64,000 nucleotides of DNA. Origin: Clostridium manihotivorum (lineage in GTDB: Bacteria > Bacillota > Clostridia > Clostridiales > Clostridiaceae). The notes under the pieces were generated by a model. It worked only from the letters and a program-made list of their open reading frames with translations, had not been told where the DNA came from and ran no database searches. Both the position numbers and the translations under genes were made by a program. The stretch covers positions 5,349,776 through 5,413,775 of the forward strand of contig NZ_CP025746.1 in the NCBI RefSeq assembly GCF_004015185.1. Direction: 5' to 3'. Each line of letters opens with the position of its first letter. Position 1 is the stretch's first letter. Below are positions 8,371 through 16,602 of this stretch, in pieces.

Positions 8371-9498
8371 ATGATAGGAAAGACACCCCCTATGGGTTGG
8401 AACTCCTGGAACACCTTTGGCTGGGAGATTTCAGAAGACTTAATTAAAGGCATAGCTGATGTTTTTGTTGAGCAAAACCTAAAAGCTGCAGGCTATGAAT
8501 ATATAGTAATAGATGATTGCTGGTCAAAAAAGCAAAGAGATAGTAAAGGTAGATTAGTACCTGATGAAGAAAAGTTTCCAAGTGGCATGAAGGCTTTAGC
8601 TGACTATATCCATAGTAAAGGTTTAAAGTTTGGTATGTATTCATGTGCTGGAACCATGACCTGCGCAGGTTACCCTGGAAGCTTTGAACATGAGTTTATT
8701 GACGCAGAGACCTTTGCATCTTGGGATGTAGACTATCTTAAGTATGACTATTGCTATAAACCAGATGGCATACCTGGGCATATACTTTACAAAAGAATGG
8801 CTATGGCCTTACGTAATTGCGGACGAGATATATTATTTAGTGCTTGCAACTGGGGCAACGATGAATCCTTTAACTGGATGCGAGCTTCTGGCGCTCATAT
8901 ATTTAGATCTACTGGCGACATACAAGATAACTGGGAGTCAATAAAAAATCTAGCTCTTCAACAACTAAACAAAGAATGCTATAGTGGCCCTTATTGCTAC
9001 AATGATGTTGATATGCTGGTAGTTGGAATGTATGGAAAAGGTAATGTAGCCTTGGGAGGATGTACTGATGAGGAATACAAAACTCATTTCTCACTATGGG
9101 CTTTGATGGATTCTCCTCTTATGATAGGATCCGATATAAGGAAAATGAATGAAGCGTCTAAAAACATACTTACAAATAAAGAAATTATAGAAATTAATCA
9201 AGACATAGAGGGAAGGCAAGCTTATACAATTCCTCAATGGAACAACTCTAATTGTATGGCTTATATAAAAACTTTAACTAACGGAGACTATGCTATTGGT
9301 TTCTTTAATTTTGGAGATACTTCAGGAGAAATGTCTCTTCAATTTTGGGATATGGGGCTTCCAACTTCCTCAGGCTTTGGATTAAGCTTAAGAGACCTCT
9401 GGAAACATGAAGACCTTGGTACCTTCACTGAAAGCTATACTCTAAAGTTAGAACCTCATAGCTGTGCCGTATTTAGAGCTAAAGTAGTTAAGCCATGA
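8371..9498 (+). CDS. alpha-galactosidase, GH27
   Basis: A 375-residue enzyme that removes alpha-1,6-galactose from galacto-oligosaccharides. It opens with the GH27 signature PPMGWNSWNTFG. The nucleophile is predicted as Asp126 in YLKYDYC and the acid/base as Asp183 in STGDIQDNW, with the substrate-pocket VIDDCW near residue 47. The C-terminal beta-domain (about 290-375) is present, so the length is normal. There is no signal peptide, so it should act in the cytoplasm. I chose the ATG at 8371, which follows AAAGAGGG; a TTG 18 bases upstream lies before that site. With the intracellular GH26 mannanase it would debranch imported galactomannan fragments. Confidence 0.92.
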   Translation: MIGKTPPMGWNSWNTFGWEISEDLIKGIADVFVEQNLKAAGYEYIVIDDCWSKKQRDSKGRLVPDEEKFPSGMKALADYIHSKGLKFGMYSCAGTMTCAGYPGSFEHEFIDAETFASWDVDYLKYDYCYKPDGIPGHILYKRMAMALRNCGRDILFSACNWGNDESFNWMRASGAHIFRSTGDIQDNWESIKNLALQQLNKECYSGPYCYNDVDMLVVGMYGKGNVALGGCTDEEYKTHFSLWALMDSPLMIGSDIRKMNEASKNILTNKEIIEINQDIEGRQAYTIPQWNNSNCMAYIKTLTNGDYAIGFFNFGDTSGEMSLQFWDMGLPTSSGFGLSLRDLWKHEDLGTFTESYTLKLEPHSCAVFRAKVVKP

Positions 9499-9692
9499 AT
9501 GAATGCTGCTTTGAATGCAATAAGAAACTAGAAGGTGACGAGATAGCTATTTACCGTAGATTGGTCAACAGGGGTGCTACAAAGTATCTTTGCATAGATT
9601 GCCTATCTAAGCATTTTAGATGTACTAGAACTTTAATACTAGAACGTATAGAGCATTTTAAGGAAATCGGCTGCACTTTGTTCTGCAAATAG
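9495..9692 (+). CDS. small Cys-rich zinc-ribbon-like protein
   Basis: A 65-residue protein translationally coupled to the alpha-galactosidase by a 4-base ATGA overlap. It contains CCFEC and CIDC pairs plus later single cysteines (HFRC and GCTLFC), consistent with a zinc-binding fold. The middle reads IYRRLVNRG and LIERIE-like helices. I know similar short proteins from clostridia only as hypothetical. The function is unknown; a regulatory or adaptor role is a guess. Confidence 0.7.
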   Translation: MNECCFECNKKLEGDEIAIYRRLVNRGATKYLCIDCLSKHFRCTRTLILERIEHFKEIGCTLFCK

Positions 9693-9693
9693 A

Positions 9694-9715
9694 AAAGTCA
9701 GTGAAGTGACCTTCT
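9694..9715 (+). repeat. R1 repeat, left stub cut by the insertion sequence
   Basis: This stub and the sequence from 11407 onward rejoin to give a hairpin followed by seven Ts when the IS and one 11-bp duplication are removed. That matches the front part of the other R1 copies. It was probably the terminator of the GH27 operon before the insertion. Confidence 0.65.
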
Positions 9716-9742
9716 CAATGGCATTAAGTTAAGAGAATTCAA

Positions 9743-9775
9743 GAAGCTATTACATAAAGTGATAGCTTCTTTTTT
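9743..9775 (+). terminator. terminator at the left end of the IS
   Basis: GAAGCTAT pairs with ATAGCTTC and is followed by TTTTTT on the plus strand. It would stop transcription entering from the GH27 operon side. Confidence 0.75.
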
Positions 9776-9884
9776 CAGAGTTAGCTGTAAATGTTCAACC
9801 GAAATGAAGAAAATAATTTTAAAAATTGCATGCAAATAAAGCAGGCATATATCCCGCTAAAAAAAACTATTAAATTAATCATTA

Positions 9885-11222
9885 TTATGCTACTCTATAC
9901 ATGAAGCTTACGGATGTTTTTTCAGACATATTTCTAGGTCGCGAACGACCAGGTCGAATCGGTGTTATGTGCCTAGCAATCAAAGCTTCTATATTAGGTG
10001 GAGTAACTTTACCAAGGAAAAACTGTCGGCATATATGCGCTGCAACAGAAAAGTTGACTTTGTAGTCGTATTTCCTGTTCCTTTTCTTTATGATTACGTG
10101 TTGGGTAATTATTTCAGAAAAGTTGTACATAATTAGCCTTGCATATATTTCCTGAAGTATGTACTCCACCTTTTTTGAATGAAAATGTAGCAATCCAATA
10201 GTATATTTCAAATCACGGAATGATGTTTCAATTCCCCAACGCTTGAAATAGAGTTCTTTTAGTGTTTGAGGTGAAAATTTCGTTCTATCTAGGTTTGTAA
10301 CAACAACCTCATAAGTATCATCAGTAATTTTAAATCGTACAATCCGAAACGGTAGTTTGTACATTACTGTAGGATCACTTTTTCTATTTGTCTCTGGGAG
10401 ATAGTCAAATGTCTTATTTTTCCCAATTAGTCTATAATGGTTTTTATCCTTAAGCAATTCTTTCACTTTATTAGTTTGTTTTCTAGTAAGGTTTAAATCA
10501 ATATCAACATCAAATTCATCAGCAGATGGAAGTTCAAATCCATGTAAAATACCTGATGCATGACCATGAAAATCTTTTATTCTTATTAGGAATTTCCATC
10601 CTTTTTGTTGAATGTGTGCCATATTGTTATAAGATTCATACCCTCGATCCGCAAGGATAATTGCTGGAGTTTTAATAGTAGATCTGTCTACCATGTCTGT
10701 TAATGCCTTACATTCATTGGAAAGCTTTCTTCTCAGCACAATTACGTCCTCGTAGGTATGTTGATTAAGATCGTATAATGCATTTAAATGCAAAAGGTTG
10801 TACGGTTTCCTAGAGTCTTTAAATTCATATAAGGAATCCAAATCGTTTTTATTTGTTGGAATATGTATGTCAGATCCATCGACAGCCAAAAGGCGATAGC
10901 CTTTAAATAGATAATCAGTTGTTGTTTTGTTAACGAAGTTATGAAATAATTTTTCAAATGCCGTAGTCAAGATCTTTGCCCTTTGTTGAACAAAGGCCGC
11001 CGATGTAGCTGTGTCAATAGAGCATCCCCATTGATTTAAAAGCTCATTACTTAAAGTATTTCCTTCCATTCCTAGCAAAGAAAAAATTATTTTATCAAAG
11101 GGAAGTTTTCGATTTCTAAGGAAATCCTTGTCGGGATTCCTAATATTCTCTTTAGGATTATCGCGAAGCTCTTGAATAAGTTCAAATAAAGTGGATCTCA
11201 ATTCTTGTGACTTAGTATTCAT
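9885..11222 (-). CDS. IS4-family (IS231 group) transposase
   Basis: A 445-residue DDE transposase. The catalytic triad can be placed: Asp in LLAVDGSDIHIP, Asp in ILADRGYESYN, and Glu in the Y-(2)-R-(3)-E-(6)-K motif (YFKRWGIETSFRDLK). The frame is open throughout and the ATG follows GAGGAG, so the enzyme may be functional. It fills most of the element and reads opposite to the GH27 operon. Confidence 0.93.
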   Translation of the reverse strand: MNTKSQELRSTLFELIQELRDNPKENIRNPDKDFLRNRKLPFDKIIFSLLGMEGNTLSNELLNQWGCSIDTATSAAFVQQRAKILTTAFEKLFHNFVNKTTTDYLFKGYRLLAVDGSDIHIPTNKNDLDSLYEFKDSRKPYNLLHLNALYDLNQHTYEDVIVLRRKLSNECKALTDMVDRSTIKTPAIILADRGYESYNNMAHIQQKGWKFLIRIKDFHGHASGILHGFELPSADEFDVDIDLNLTRKQTNKVKELLKDKNHYRLIGKNKTFDYLPETNRKSDPTVMYKLPFRIVRFKITDDTYEVVVTNLDRTKFSPQTLKELYFKRWGIETSFRDLKYTIGLLHFHSKKVEYILQEIYARLIMYNFSEIITQHVIIKKRNRKYDYKVNFSVAAHICRQFFLGKVTPPNIEALIARHITPIRPGRSRPRNMSEKTSVSFMYRVA

Positions 11223-11263
11223 ATGTATTCTCCTCGTAATTGAAATTTCTCTCTAATTACAAG

Positions 11264-11307
11264 GGCCGCTTTCACTACCTTTAAAACAATTGGTAGTGAA
11301 AGCGGCC
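11264..11307. other. perfect 16-bp hairpin upstream of the transposase
   Basis: GGCCGCTTTCACTACC (11264-11279) and its exact reverse complement (11292-11307) flank a 12-base loop, 42 bases upstream of the transposase start. In several IS4-family elements such structures occlude the start region in read-through transcripts and so protect against activation by outside promoters. That role here is inferred. Confidence 0.7.
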
Positions 11308-11406
11308 ACATATTTTTGAAATGCTGTCAAGTGATAATTAAAAAAAATAAAAAAGACCCACAGCACATATTTGTGATGCAAGCCTTTCCTTAACTTAATG
11401 ACATTG

Positions 11407-11460
11407 AGTGACCTTCTTCAGTGAGTTTTTTTGCACCTCTGCCTTTCCGAATTAGTATAA
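11407..11460 (+). repeat. R1 repeat, right part (interrupted copy)
   Basis: TTTTTTTGCACCTCTGCCTTTC follows the hairpin remnant and matches the R1 core at 27960, 40628 and 61092. The copy degenerates after about 11450. Confidence 0.6.
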
Positions 11461-11470
11461 ATAACTTAAG

Positions 11471-11502
11471 AGCCAAGGGATTTACAAATCCTTGGCTTTT
11501 TT
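11471..11502 (+). terminator. rho-independent terminator
   Basis: AGCCAAGGGATTT pairs with AAATCCTTGGCT and is followed by a run of Ts on the plus strand. It probably backs up the displaced terminator of the GH27 operon. Confidence 0.75.
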
Positions 11503-11583
11503 CTTTATATCCTAACGATCCATTATAGTCCTTTAAAGTTATTAGGCTCAGCTTACAAAAACTTTACCTACTTTCATATAAAG

Positions 11584-11620
11584 TAAAAAGCTGCTTGACA
11601 ATATATATTATCAAACAGCT
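11584..11620 (-). terminator. terminator of the L,D-transpeptidase gene
   Basis: On the minus strand AGCTGTTTGATAAT pairs with an almost exact complement (ATTGTCAAGCAGCT) and is followed by TTTTT. It lies about 95 bases after the stop codon. Confidence 0.75.
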
Positions 11621-11715
11621 CAATATCATATAAATTTATAATCCCATATTAATATAAACTAAAAAATTCCTGTATAATAATAAAAAATAATACTAAACGT
11701 TGCTTTATGAAAAGC

Positions 11716-13104
11716 TTAATAATAGCAAAGAACTGGCGTACCTACATCCATATTTTCATATATAGTTTTAGCAAGAGCTAATGGCATATTTACACATCCA
11801 TGTGAACCAGTTGTCTTGTAGTATTGACCACCAAATGTAGTTCTCCATGTTGCATCATGAAGTCCTATTCCTTGATCAAAAGGCATCCAATAACTAACTG
11901 GAACATTATAATCTTCACCTTTTAAGCTGGTATTTCTCTCTTTATATTTAACTCTATAAACACCTACTCTAGTTGAATGATTAGCAGTTATATTACCAGT
12001 AACTACATCTCCTTCAGCTACTAGAGATCCATTCTTATAATACCATAAATGTTGTTTTGACATATCTACTTCAACAAAGGTATTTCCAATATCATTACCA
12101 TCTAAAGATGCACCTTTTTGTGCATATATAGGTTCCTTAGTTTCAACCTTACCATTTTTTATATCAGCTATTAAGCTTTGAGACTCTTTTGCACTATTTA
12201 TAGCCCAGCCATAGTCTCCACCACTTATCTTTATCTTATTCCCTAAAGTAGTAGTAAAATCTCTTGTCTTTCCTACAGTACCATAAGTGCTTGAAAGTTT
12301 ATTTAAATATTGCTTTACTTTTGTCTCGTCTAACGTAACTTGAAGTTTGTCATCTACTTTTAGCCAAGTATTTATTGTTGAACCATCTAGAACTTCTGTA
12401 TTTTTTCCAAAGGTATATGTTACCTTTGAAGCTACATATTTATCAAGAACTTTTTTAGCCTCAGTCACTTGCTGAGAAGTTGAAGTATATTGTGGTTTAA
12501 CATAGCAATCTTCATCTTTTAAATTTATCTTTTCTTGTCCTTTAAGAATTGCATCTGAAACTTTATTAGCAAAGACATCTTTATTAATCTTATTACCATA
12601 AACCTCATTTACAATGCTATAGCTTCCATTTTCATATTTAAAGCTTGCATTTTTAGGTTCAATTACCTTGCTGCTATCAAAAAAGGATAGGCTATCTAAT
12701 TTCTTTTTTAACAATTCTTTATCAAAAGAAACCCCCGCAGTAACGTTATAATCTTTGGACTTAAATACTGCTGTAATCCATCCAAAAGGATTTTCTTTAT
12801 CTTTTAAACTCTTAACTTGTCCGTTTGAATTATACTTTAATCCAATATCAGACGCAGTTACTTGCTCTTTCTTGCCATCAATACCATCTAGCTCTAACTT
12901 ATAAGCTTCAACCTTTGCTGGCATTTCTTTTTCTACTTCACTGACAGTTTTACCTGAAACACTAACACTATTTATTTCAGCACCAAAATAGAAATGATTT
13001 GTGAAGTATGCTGTCATACCCAAGTATATTACAAGTAAAGCAGAAACAGAACTTATACTACCTATCACAATTTTATTGCGTTTTTTCTTCTTCTTATCCG
13101 TAAT
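11716..13104 (-). CDS. membrane-anchored L,D-transpeptidase with PG_binding_4-like domains
   Basis: A cell-wall crosslinking enzyme. A lysine-rich N-terminus and one membrane helix anchor it outside the cell. About residues 45-300 look like repeated putative peptidoglycan-binding domains of the VanW-associated type. The C-terminal YkuD domain has GSHGCVNMP with the catalytic cysteine. Reading from the first usable start (GTG at 13068) gives 450 residues, but that GTG has no good ribosome site. Extending in frame to an ATT codon at 13104 gives TDKKKKKRNKIV before the helix, and GAGGAG lies five bases before that ATT. I therefore annotate 13104 as the likelier start, with moderate confidence. 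Confidence 0.85.
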   Translation of the reverse strand: MTDKKKKKRNKIVIGSISSVSALLVIYLGMTAYFTNHFYFGAEINSVSVSGKTVSEVEKEMPAKVEAYKLELDGIDGKKEQVTASDIGLKYNSNGQVKSLKDKENPFGWITAVFKSKDYNVTAGVSFDKELLKKKLDSLSFFDSSKVIEPKNASFKYENGSYSIVNEVYGNKINKDVFANKVSDAILKGQEKINLKDEDCYVKPQYTSTSQQVTEAKKVLDKYVASKVTYTFGKNTEVLDGSTINTWLKVDDKLQVTLDETKVKQYLNKLSSTYGTVGKTRDFTTTLGNKIKISGGDYGWAINSAKESQSLIADIKNGKVETKEPIYAQKGASLDGNDIGNTFVEVDMSKQHLWYYKNGSLVAEGDVVTGNITANHSTRVGVYRVKYKERNTSLKGEDYNVPVSYWMPFDQGIGLHDATWRTTFGGQYYKTTGSHGCVNMPLALAKTIYENMDVGTPVLCYY

Positions 13105-13528
13105 ACCATCTCCTCTTGAAGACGTAGCACTTATCTCAAAAGCATTTTTAAACTTATTTTAAAATAGCCTAAAAAGTAATCCAGTGATACATCAATATAA
13201 TCGCAGCAAAATTTTACTATAGGTTTAAATTCATGCCTCCTTTCTAAAGGTATATTTCATTCTATGTTTTAGGATTAATTTTTAAAACAATTATTGTATG
13301 TGGTGATCATAAATATTTCTAAAGAACAAAAAAATAACCTACTCTTTCTAAAACCCATTATAGGTCAACTTAGAGTTAGGTAAATACCATATAGTTAAGT
13401 TCTTTGAACCTTCTATTTTATAATATTTTTGTATGAATCTAAGCTGATATTCAGAAGTATTTAATTGATCAATAATTATTACGTTTTAATCTTTAAATTT
13501 GCTACCTTTTTTTACTTTGCTTTCTCTA
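13105..13528. other. AT-rich intergenic region, no gene seen
   Basis: It holds the start-side signals of the L,D-transpeptidase gene. Around 13318-13375 there is a decayed version of the terminator-like text found at 44303-44356 (AAAGAACAAAAAAA followed by a broken hairpin). I see no convincing coding frame. Confidence 0.5.
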
Positions 13529-13680
13529 TTTTTTTGTGTCTCTACCTTTTCTAAAGTATATGAAGTAATTCTAGCAGGTGGCACAATTCATTTATATTCT
13601 TTAACATAGACCAACATTCAAGCCTTATACACATACTTACCAAAAACTTTATCTGCGATATAATTTTTAAAGAATAAAAT
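13529..13680 (+). repeat. R1 repeat, diverged copy
   Basis: TTTTTTTGTGTCTCTACCTTTTCTAAA, then GAAGTAATTCTAGCAGGTGGC, then an ATTCTTT...TTTATCTG...TATAATTT tail matches the copy at 40626-40780 along most of its length. The leading hairpin is lost. No gene is seen here or between this copy and 14003. Confidence 0.6.
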
Positions 13681-14002
13681 AATCCTTGTCTATTATATCA
13701 GAAATTCATCCTTATTTTTAAATAACATACTCAAAAGTATAAATTATTATCCATTTCAACATAAACATAGAAGTTTTTAATATCTTTAGAAAATTTTTTA
13801 ATATTATCAATTTAATGCCTATATAATATTTTTACCATATTTTGTATTTAATATCAATTTTAATTATTTTTATTTTTCTATAAATAGAGATTGCTTCATA
13901 TATTAGGGACAAATTAGTGATAGCTAATTACTGTTACTAAGGTACTTCTATAAAATTATTATATAATGTAAGTCTTCATATAATCAATATAGTTAAACAT
14001 AG

Positions 14003-14033
14003 AAAAAATCGCCAATAACTTTTATATCGGCGA
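14003..14033 (-). terminator. terminator-like hairpin downstream of the cellulase gene
   Basis: TCGCC and GGCGA close a stem whose minus-strand transcript is followed by TTTTTT. It lies about 205 bases after the GH5 stop codon, in the right orientation. Confidence 0.5.
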
Positions 14034-14080
14034 AATAATAAATATATTTATATATTCTCTTATAAAGTTGTTATATTTAT

Positions 14081-14178
14081 AGAGTTCCTAACACATCTAT
14101 CAATTTATACATTCCCTATAATGTCTATAAGCAGCAATTTTGCAACAGGTATAAATTAAGTTTCAGTATGGGAACTCT
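14081..14178 (+). repeat. R3-like palindrome, diverged copy
   Basis: AGAGTTCC and GGAACTCT bound a stretch that keeps the inner ATTTATAC...GTATAAATTAAGTTT arms of R3. The ends have drifted from the TATAGG type. Confidence 0.5.
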
Positions 14179-14238
14179 TTAAATTAATAGTCATCCTTTC
14201 ACTAACATTATATTGGTAACTACTTCTTTATTTAAATA

Positions 14239-15363
14239 CTAGTTTGACGCCCCTCTAATTAATGCATCTTTAACCTCTGGACATGACCAGGTCAAATTCT
14301 GCCTATCAAATATCCCATAGGTATCCGCTTGACCTGCTGTGGAGATACCATTGTCCCACCATATTGTTGTAATTCCTCTATTTCTAGCATCTCTAACATA
14401 ATACTCAGCTAACGCTGCTCTAGACTGCTGATTATTCTTATTAATTGATCCAAATTCACCTATAACTACTGCAATTCCATTCTTTACAAACTTATTATAT
14501 ATTGCATCAAATTGAGTGTCTAACTGAGCTTTATCTGAATCACTTCCCCAATAAGATGTGCCATTTATATCCATTGCAAATGAATAAGGTGAATACATAT
14601 GAAGTGACACAATAACTCTTTTATCATTATTAGGTATTACAAGAGAGTCATAAGTTACAGGAAGAGCCGCCGCTGCATAGGTTGGTATCATAATAAACCT
14701 ATACTTATTATTTCCACCAGTATTTCTGATTGTATTTACTGCGGCTGTATTATATCTATTAACAACATCTCTACCTTCTGCAGTTCCACCTGTCCATTCA
14801 GAATCCGACCCAACCAAACGTGGTTCATTCATTGTTTCAAATATTAAGTGATCTCCATACTTTTTAAATCTATCAGCTATTTGTTTCCAAAGCTTAGTAA
14901 TCTCACTAGTTACCTCTTTTTCCTTAGCATAGGTAGGTACAAGCCATGTATCCTCATGGTGAAGATTAATTATGGCATACATATTATTGTCTAAAGCATA
15001 ATCTGCAACCTGTTCAACCCTATCAAGCCAATTCTTATCAATCTTATAATCTGGAACACCGCCTATGTGATCTTTCCAAGTTATTGGTATTCTTACAGTA
15101 TTAAAGCCAGCAGCCTTTATCTTATCTATCATAGCCTTTGTAGTGACAGGATTTCCCCAGCTAGTCTCAGTAGGGCTTGCATCTAAAGTGTTCCCCAAAT
15201 TCCATCCCAGCTTCATTTCTTTTACCACCTGCAAGGAATTTATACTTCTCATACATGAAGTTGTAGAACAAGCTTTTGCATTTATATTAGTAGCCAAAGC
15301 AGTTGTTGAAACGATTACACTTAAGCAAATAGTTTTAATTATAGAATTTAATCTTTTTCCCAT
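14239..15363 (-). CDS. secreted endoglucanase, GH5
   Basis: A 374-residue enzyme with a Sec signal peptide (residues 1 to about 30, helix TICLSVIVSTTALAT, ending near INAKA). The mature part is a single GH5 barrel, most like subfamily 4: LGWNLGNTLDA, FNTVRIPITW, the acid/base Glu in ETMNEPR and the nucleophile Glu in VIGEFGS. It hydrolyses beta-1,4-glucan, possibly xyloglucan or glucomannan. There is no dockerin, CBM or anchor, so it is released free rather than joining a cellulosome. It is monocistronic by spacing. Confidence 0.92.
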   Translation of the reverse strand: MGKRLNSIIKTICLSVIVSTTALATNINAKACSTTSCMRSINSLQVVKEMKLGWNLGNTLDASPTETSWGNPVTTKAMIDKIKAAGFNTVRIPITWKDHIGGVPDYKIDKNWLDRVEQVADYALDNNMYAIINLHHEDTWLVPTYAKEKEVTSEITKLWKQIADRFKKYGDHLIFETMNEPRLVGSDSEWTGGTAEGRDVVNRYNTAAVNTIRNTGGNNKYRFIMIPTYAAAALPVTYDSLVIPNNDKRVIVSLHMYSPYSFAMDINGTSYWGSDSDKAQLDTQFDAIYNKFVKNGIAVVIGEFGSINKNNQQSRAALAEYYVRDARNRGITTIWWDNGISTAGQADTYGIFDRQNLTWSCPEVKDALIRGASN

Positions 15364-15744
15364 ACTCTCATCCCCTAAGAAATTAATAATTTAATATACT
15401 TTAACATACATTCTAACTATTAATTATTTGAATATCTCCCACCTTTCCTTGATAACTATTTATAGAATGTATCTCCAAGCCCAAATTTAAATTAAAGTCT
15501 GTACAGCGAGATTCAAAGTTGAAATAAACATATTTACTATACTCAGTTTATTATATCATTATATTGTAAACACAAATAAATACTATCTGATACATATTAT
15601 ACATCACTATCCATTAAATGTATACATTTACCATAAATATTTTTATACTTTTTTATAAAAGTACTTCTTACGGATCATAATTTTTTTACAACATATGCCT
15701 AAGACTTAAATATATGGTAATTACATCCAATCACTTTCAATTAA
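15364..15744. other. intergenic region upstream of the cellulase gene
   Basis: About 380 bases of AT-rich DNA between the GH5 start and the terminator at 15745. It must carry the GH5 promoter, but I could not fix one with confidence and saw no cre-type palindrome. No coding frame is supported. Confidence 0.4.
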
Positions 15745-15784
15745 AGCAAAAATCACTAACGCTATTTCATTAGTGATTTTTGCT
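15745..15784. terminator. bidirectional-type terminator after the NERD gene
   Basis: AGCAAAAATCACTAA and its exact reverse complement (15 bp) flank a 10-base loop. The A/T runs lie inside the stem ends, so it can act in either direction. It follows the NERD-domain gene. Confidence 0.75.
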
Positions 15785-15838
15785 CAATAAAGATCTTATT
15801 TTTCTATTTCTATCGCTTAAAACTTCAGCTCTTTATAC

Positions 15839-16429
15839 TTATTGATTTTTTCTTTTACTATATCCAATAAGCCTTTTATAAATATTTTCTTTCATAACAT
15901 CGCTTATTATTTCATCATTATATTTCTTTATCTCACTTACTAAGTTTATTGTATACACTACTTTACTCTCAGCTTTTACCTGTAGTCTTGCATTAGTTGT
16001 GAAATCTATTATTGAAACATATGCTAAATCTCCAAATTCACTAGTAACTTGTTTTAGCAACTGTATATTTTTATAGTTTTCACGTATAGGATTAGATATT
16101 TTTTCCCTTTTAGTAGGAAGTTTTTGCTTCCAACTTTCATCAGCCTCATCCCCAACAATAGTTCCTTTATAGTCATTATCCTTAATAACAAAGATCCCAT
16201 AATTGGATACTACAACATGATCTATATTTATAGTTTTATCTTTTACTTCAAAACTAATATGATTTATCACCTTATACTTTTCTTCATCCAAACTAGATAA
16301 ATAAGCATCTACTGGCTTTTCACCAAGCATTCTTTTTATCTTAGGCATAAAAAGATCTAGAATACCGGCTACCAGTATTAAAATAATTAAATACCAAAAC
16401 TTAGTTACAAACTCTATTATTGCATCCAT
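15839..16429 (-). CDS. membrane-anchored NERD-domain protein
   Basis: A 196-residue protein with one N-terminal helix (about residues 12-29) and a NERD (nuclease-related) domain over about 45-175. The domain is recognised by INHISFEVKD, then IDHVVVSNYGIFVIK, then the later IVDFTTNA-type strand. NERD domains resemble restriction-type nuclease folds, but most have no proven activity. A good AGGAG site precedes the ATG. It appears to be a single gene. The function is unknown. Confidence 0.75.
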   Translation of the reverse strand: MDAIIEFVTKFWYLIILILVAGILDLFMPKIKRMLGEKPVDAYLSSLDEEKYKVINHISFEVKDKTINIDHVVVSNYGIFVIKDNDYKGTIVGDEADESWKQKLPTKREKISNPIRENYKNIQLLKQVTSEFGDLAYVSIIDFTTNARLQVKAESKVVYTINLVSEIKKYNDEIISDVMKENIYKRLIGYSKRKNQ

Positions 16430-16602
16430 TTAGGTATACTCTCCTTCTATATAAAAGTAATACATAAAACACTTTAAATACTATTTAAATATCTACACTA
16501 TATTACTTCTGTAAGTAGCTTTAATAATATATTACCAAATTGTATGCAATAAATCATCTTATATTGTAAACTATAGAAATCAGACTGAAGGGTACTTCTT
16601 TA

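Larger units (their letters stand above)
9716..11406 (-). mobile_element. IS231-like insertion sequence (IS4 family), apparently intact
   Basis: The element is 1691 bp. Its ends read CAATGGCATTAAGTTAAG and, inverted, CAATGTCATTAAGTTAAG (one mismatch). This resembles the IS231 terminal repeat type. It is flanked by an exact 11-bp direct repeat, AGTGACCTTCT, at 9705-9715 and 11407-11417, within the 10-12 bp range known for IS231 relatives. It carries one full-length transposase gene and has structured ends. The clean duplication and uninterrupted gene suggest a recent insertion. Confidence 0.9.

Noticed and set aside
9885..11222. Possibility that the IS4-type gene is a domesticated host gene
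   Set aside because: Clean inverted ends and an 11-bp target duplication show an ordinary, recent insertion sequence.
13105..14002. Search for a gene in the 900-base gap after the L,D-transpeptidase
   Set aside because: All frames are short and interrupted; only a diverged R1 copy and a decayed terminator are recognisable.
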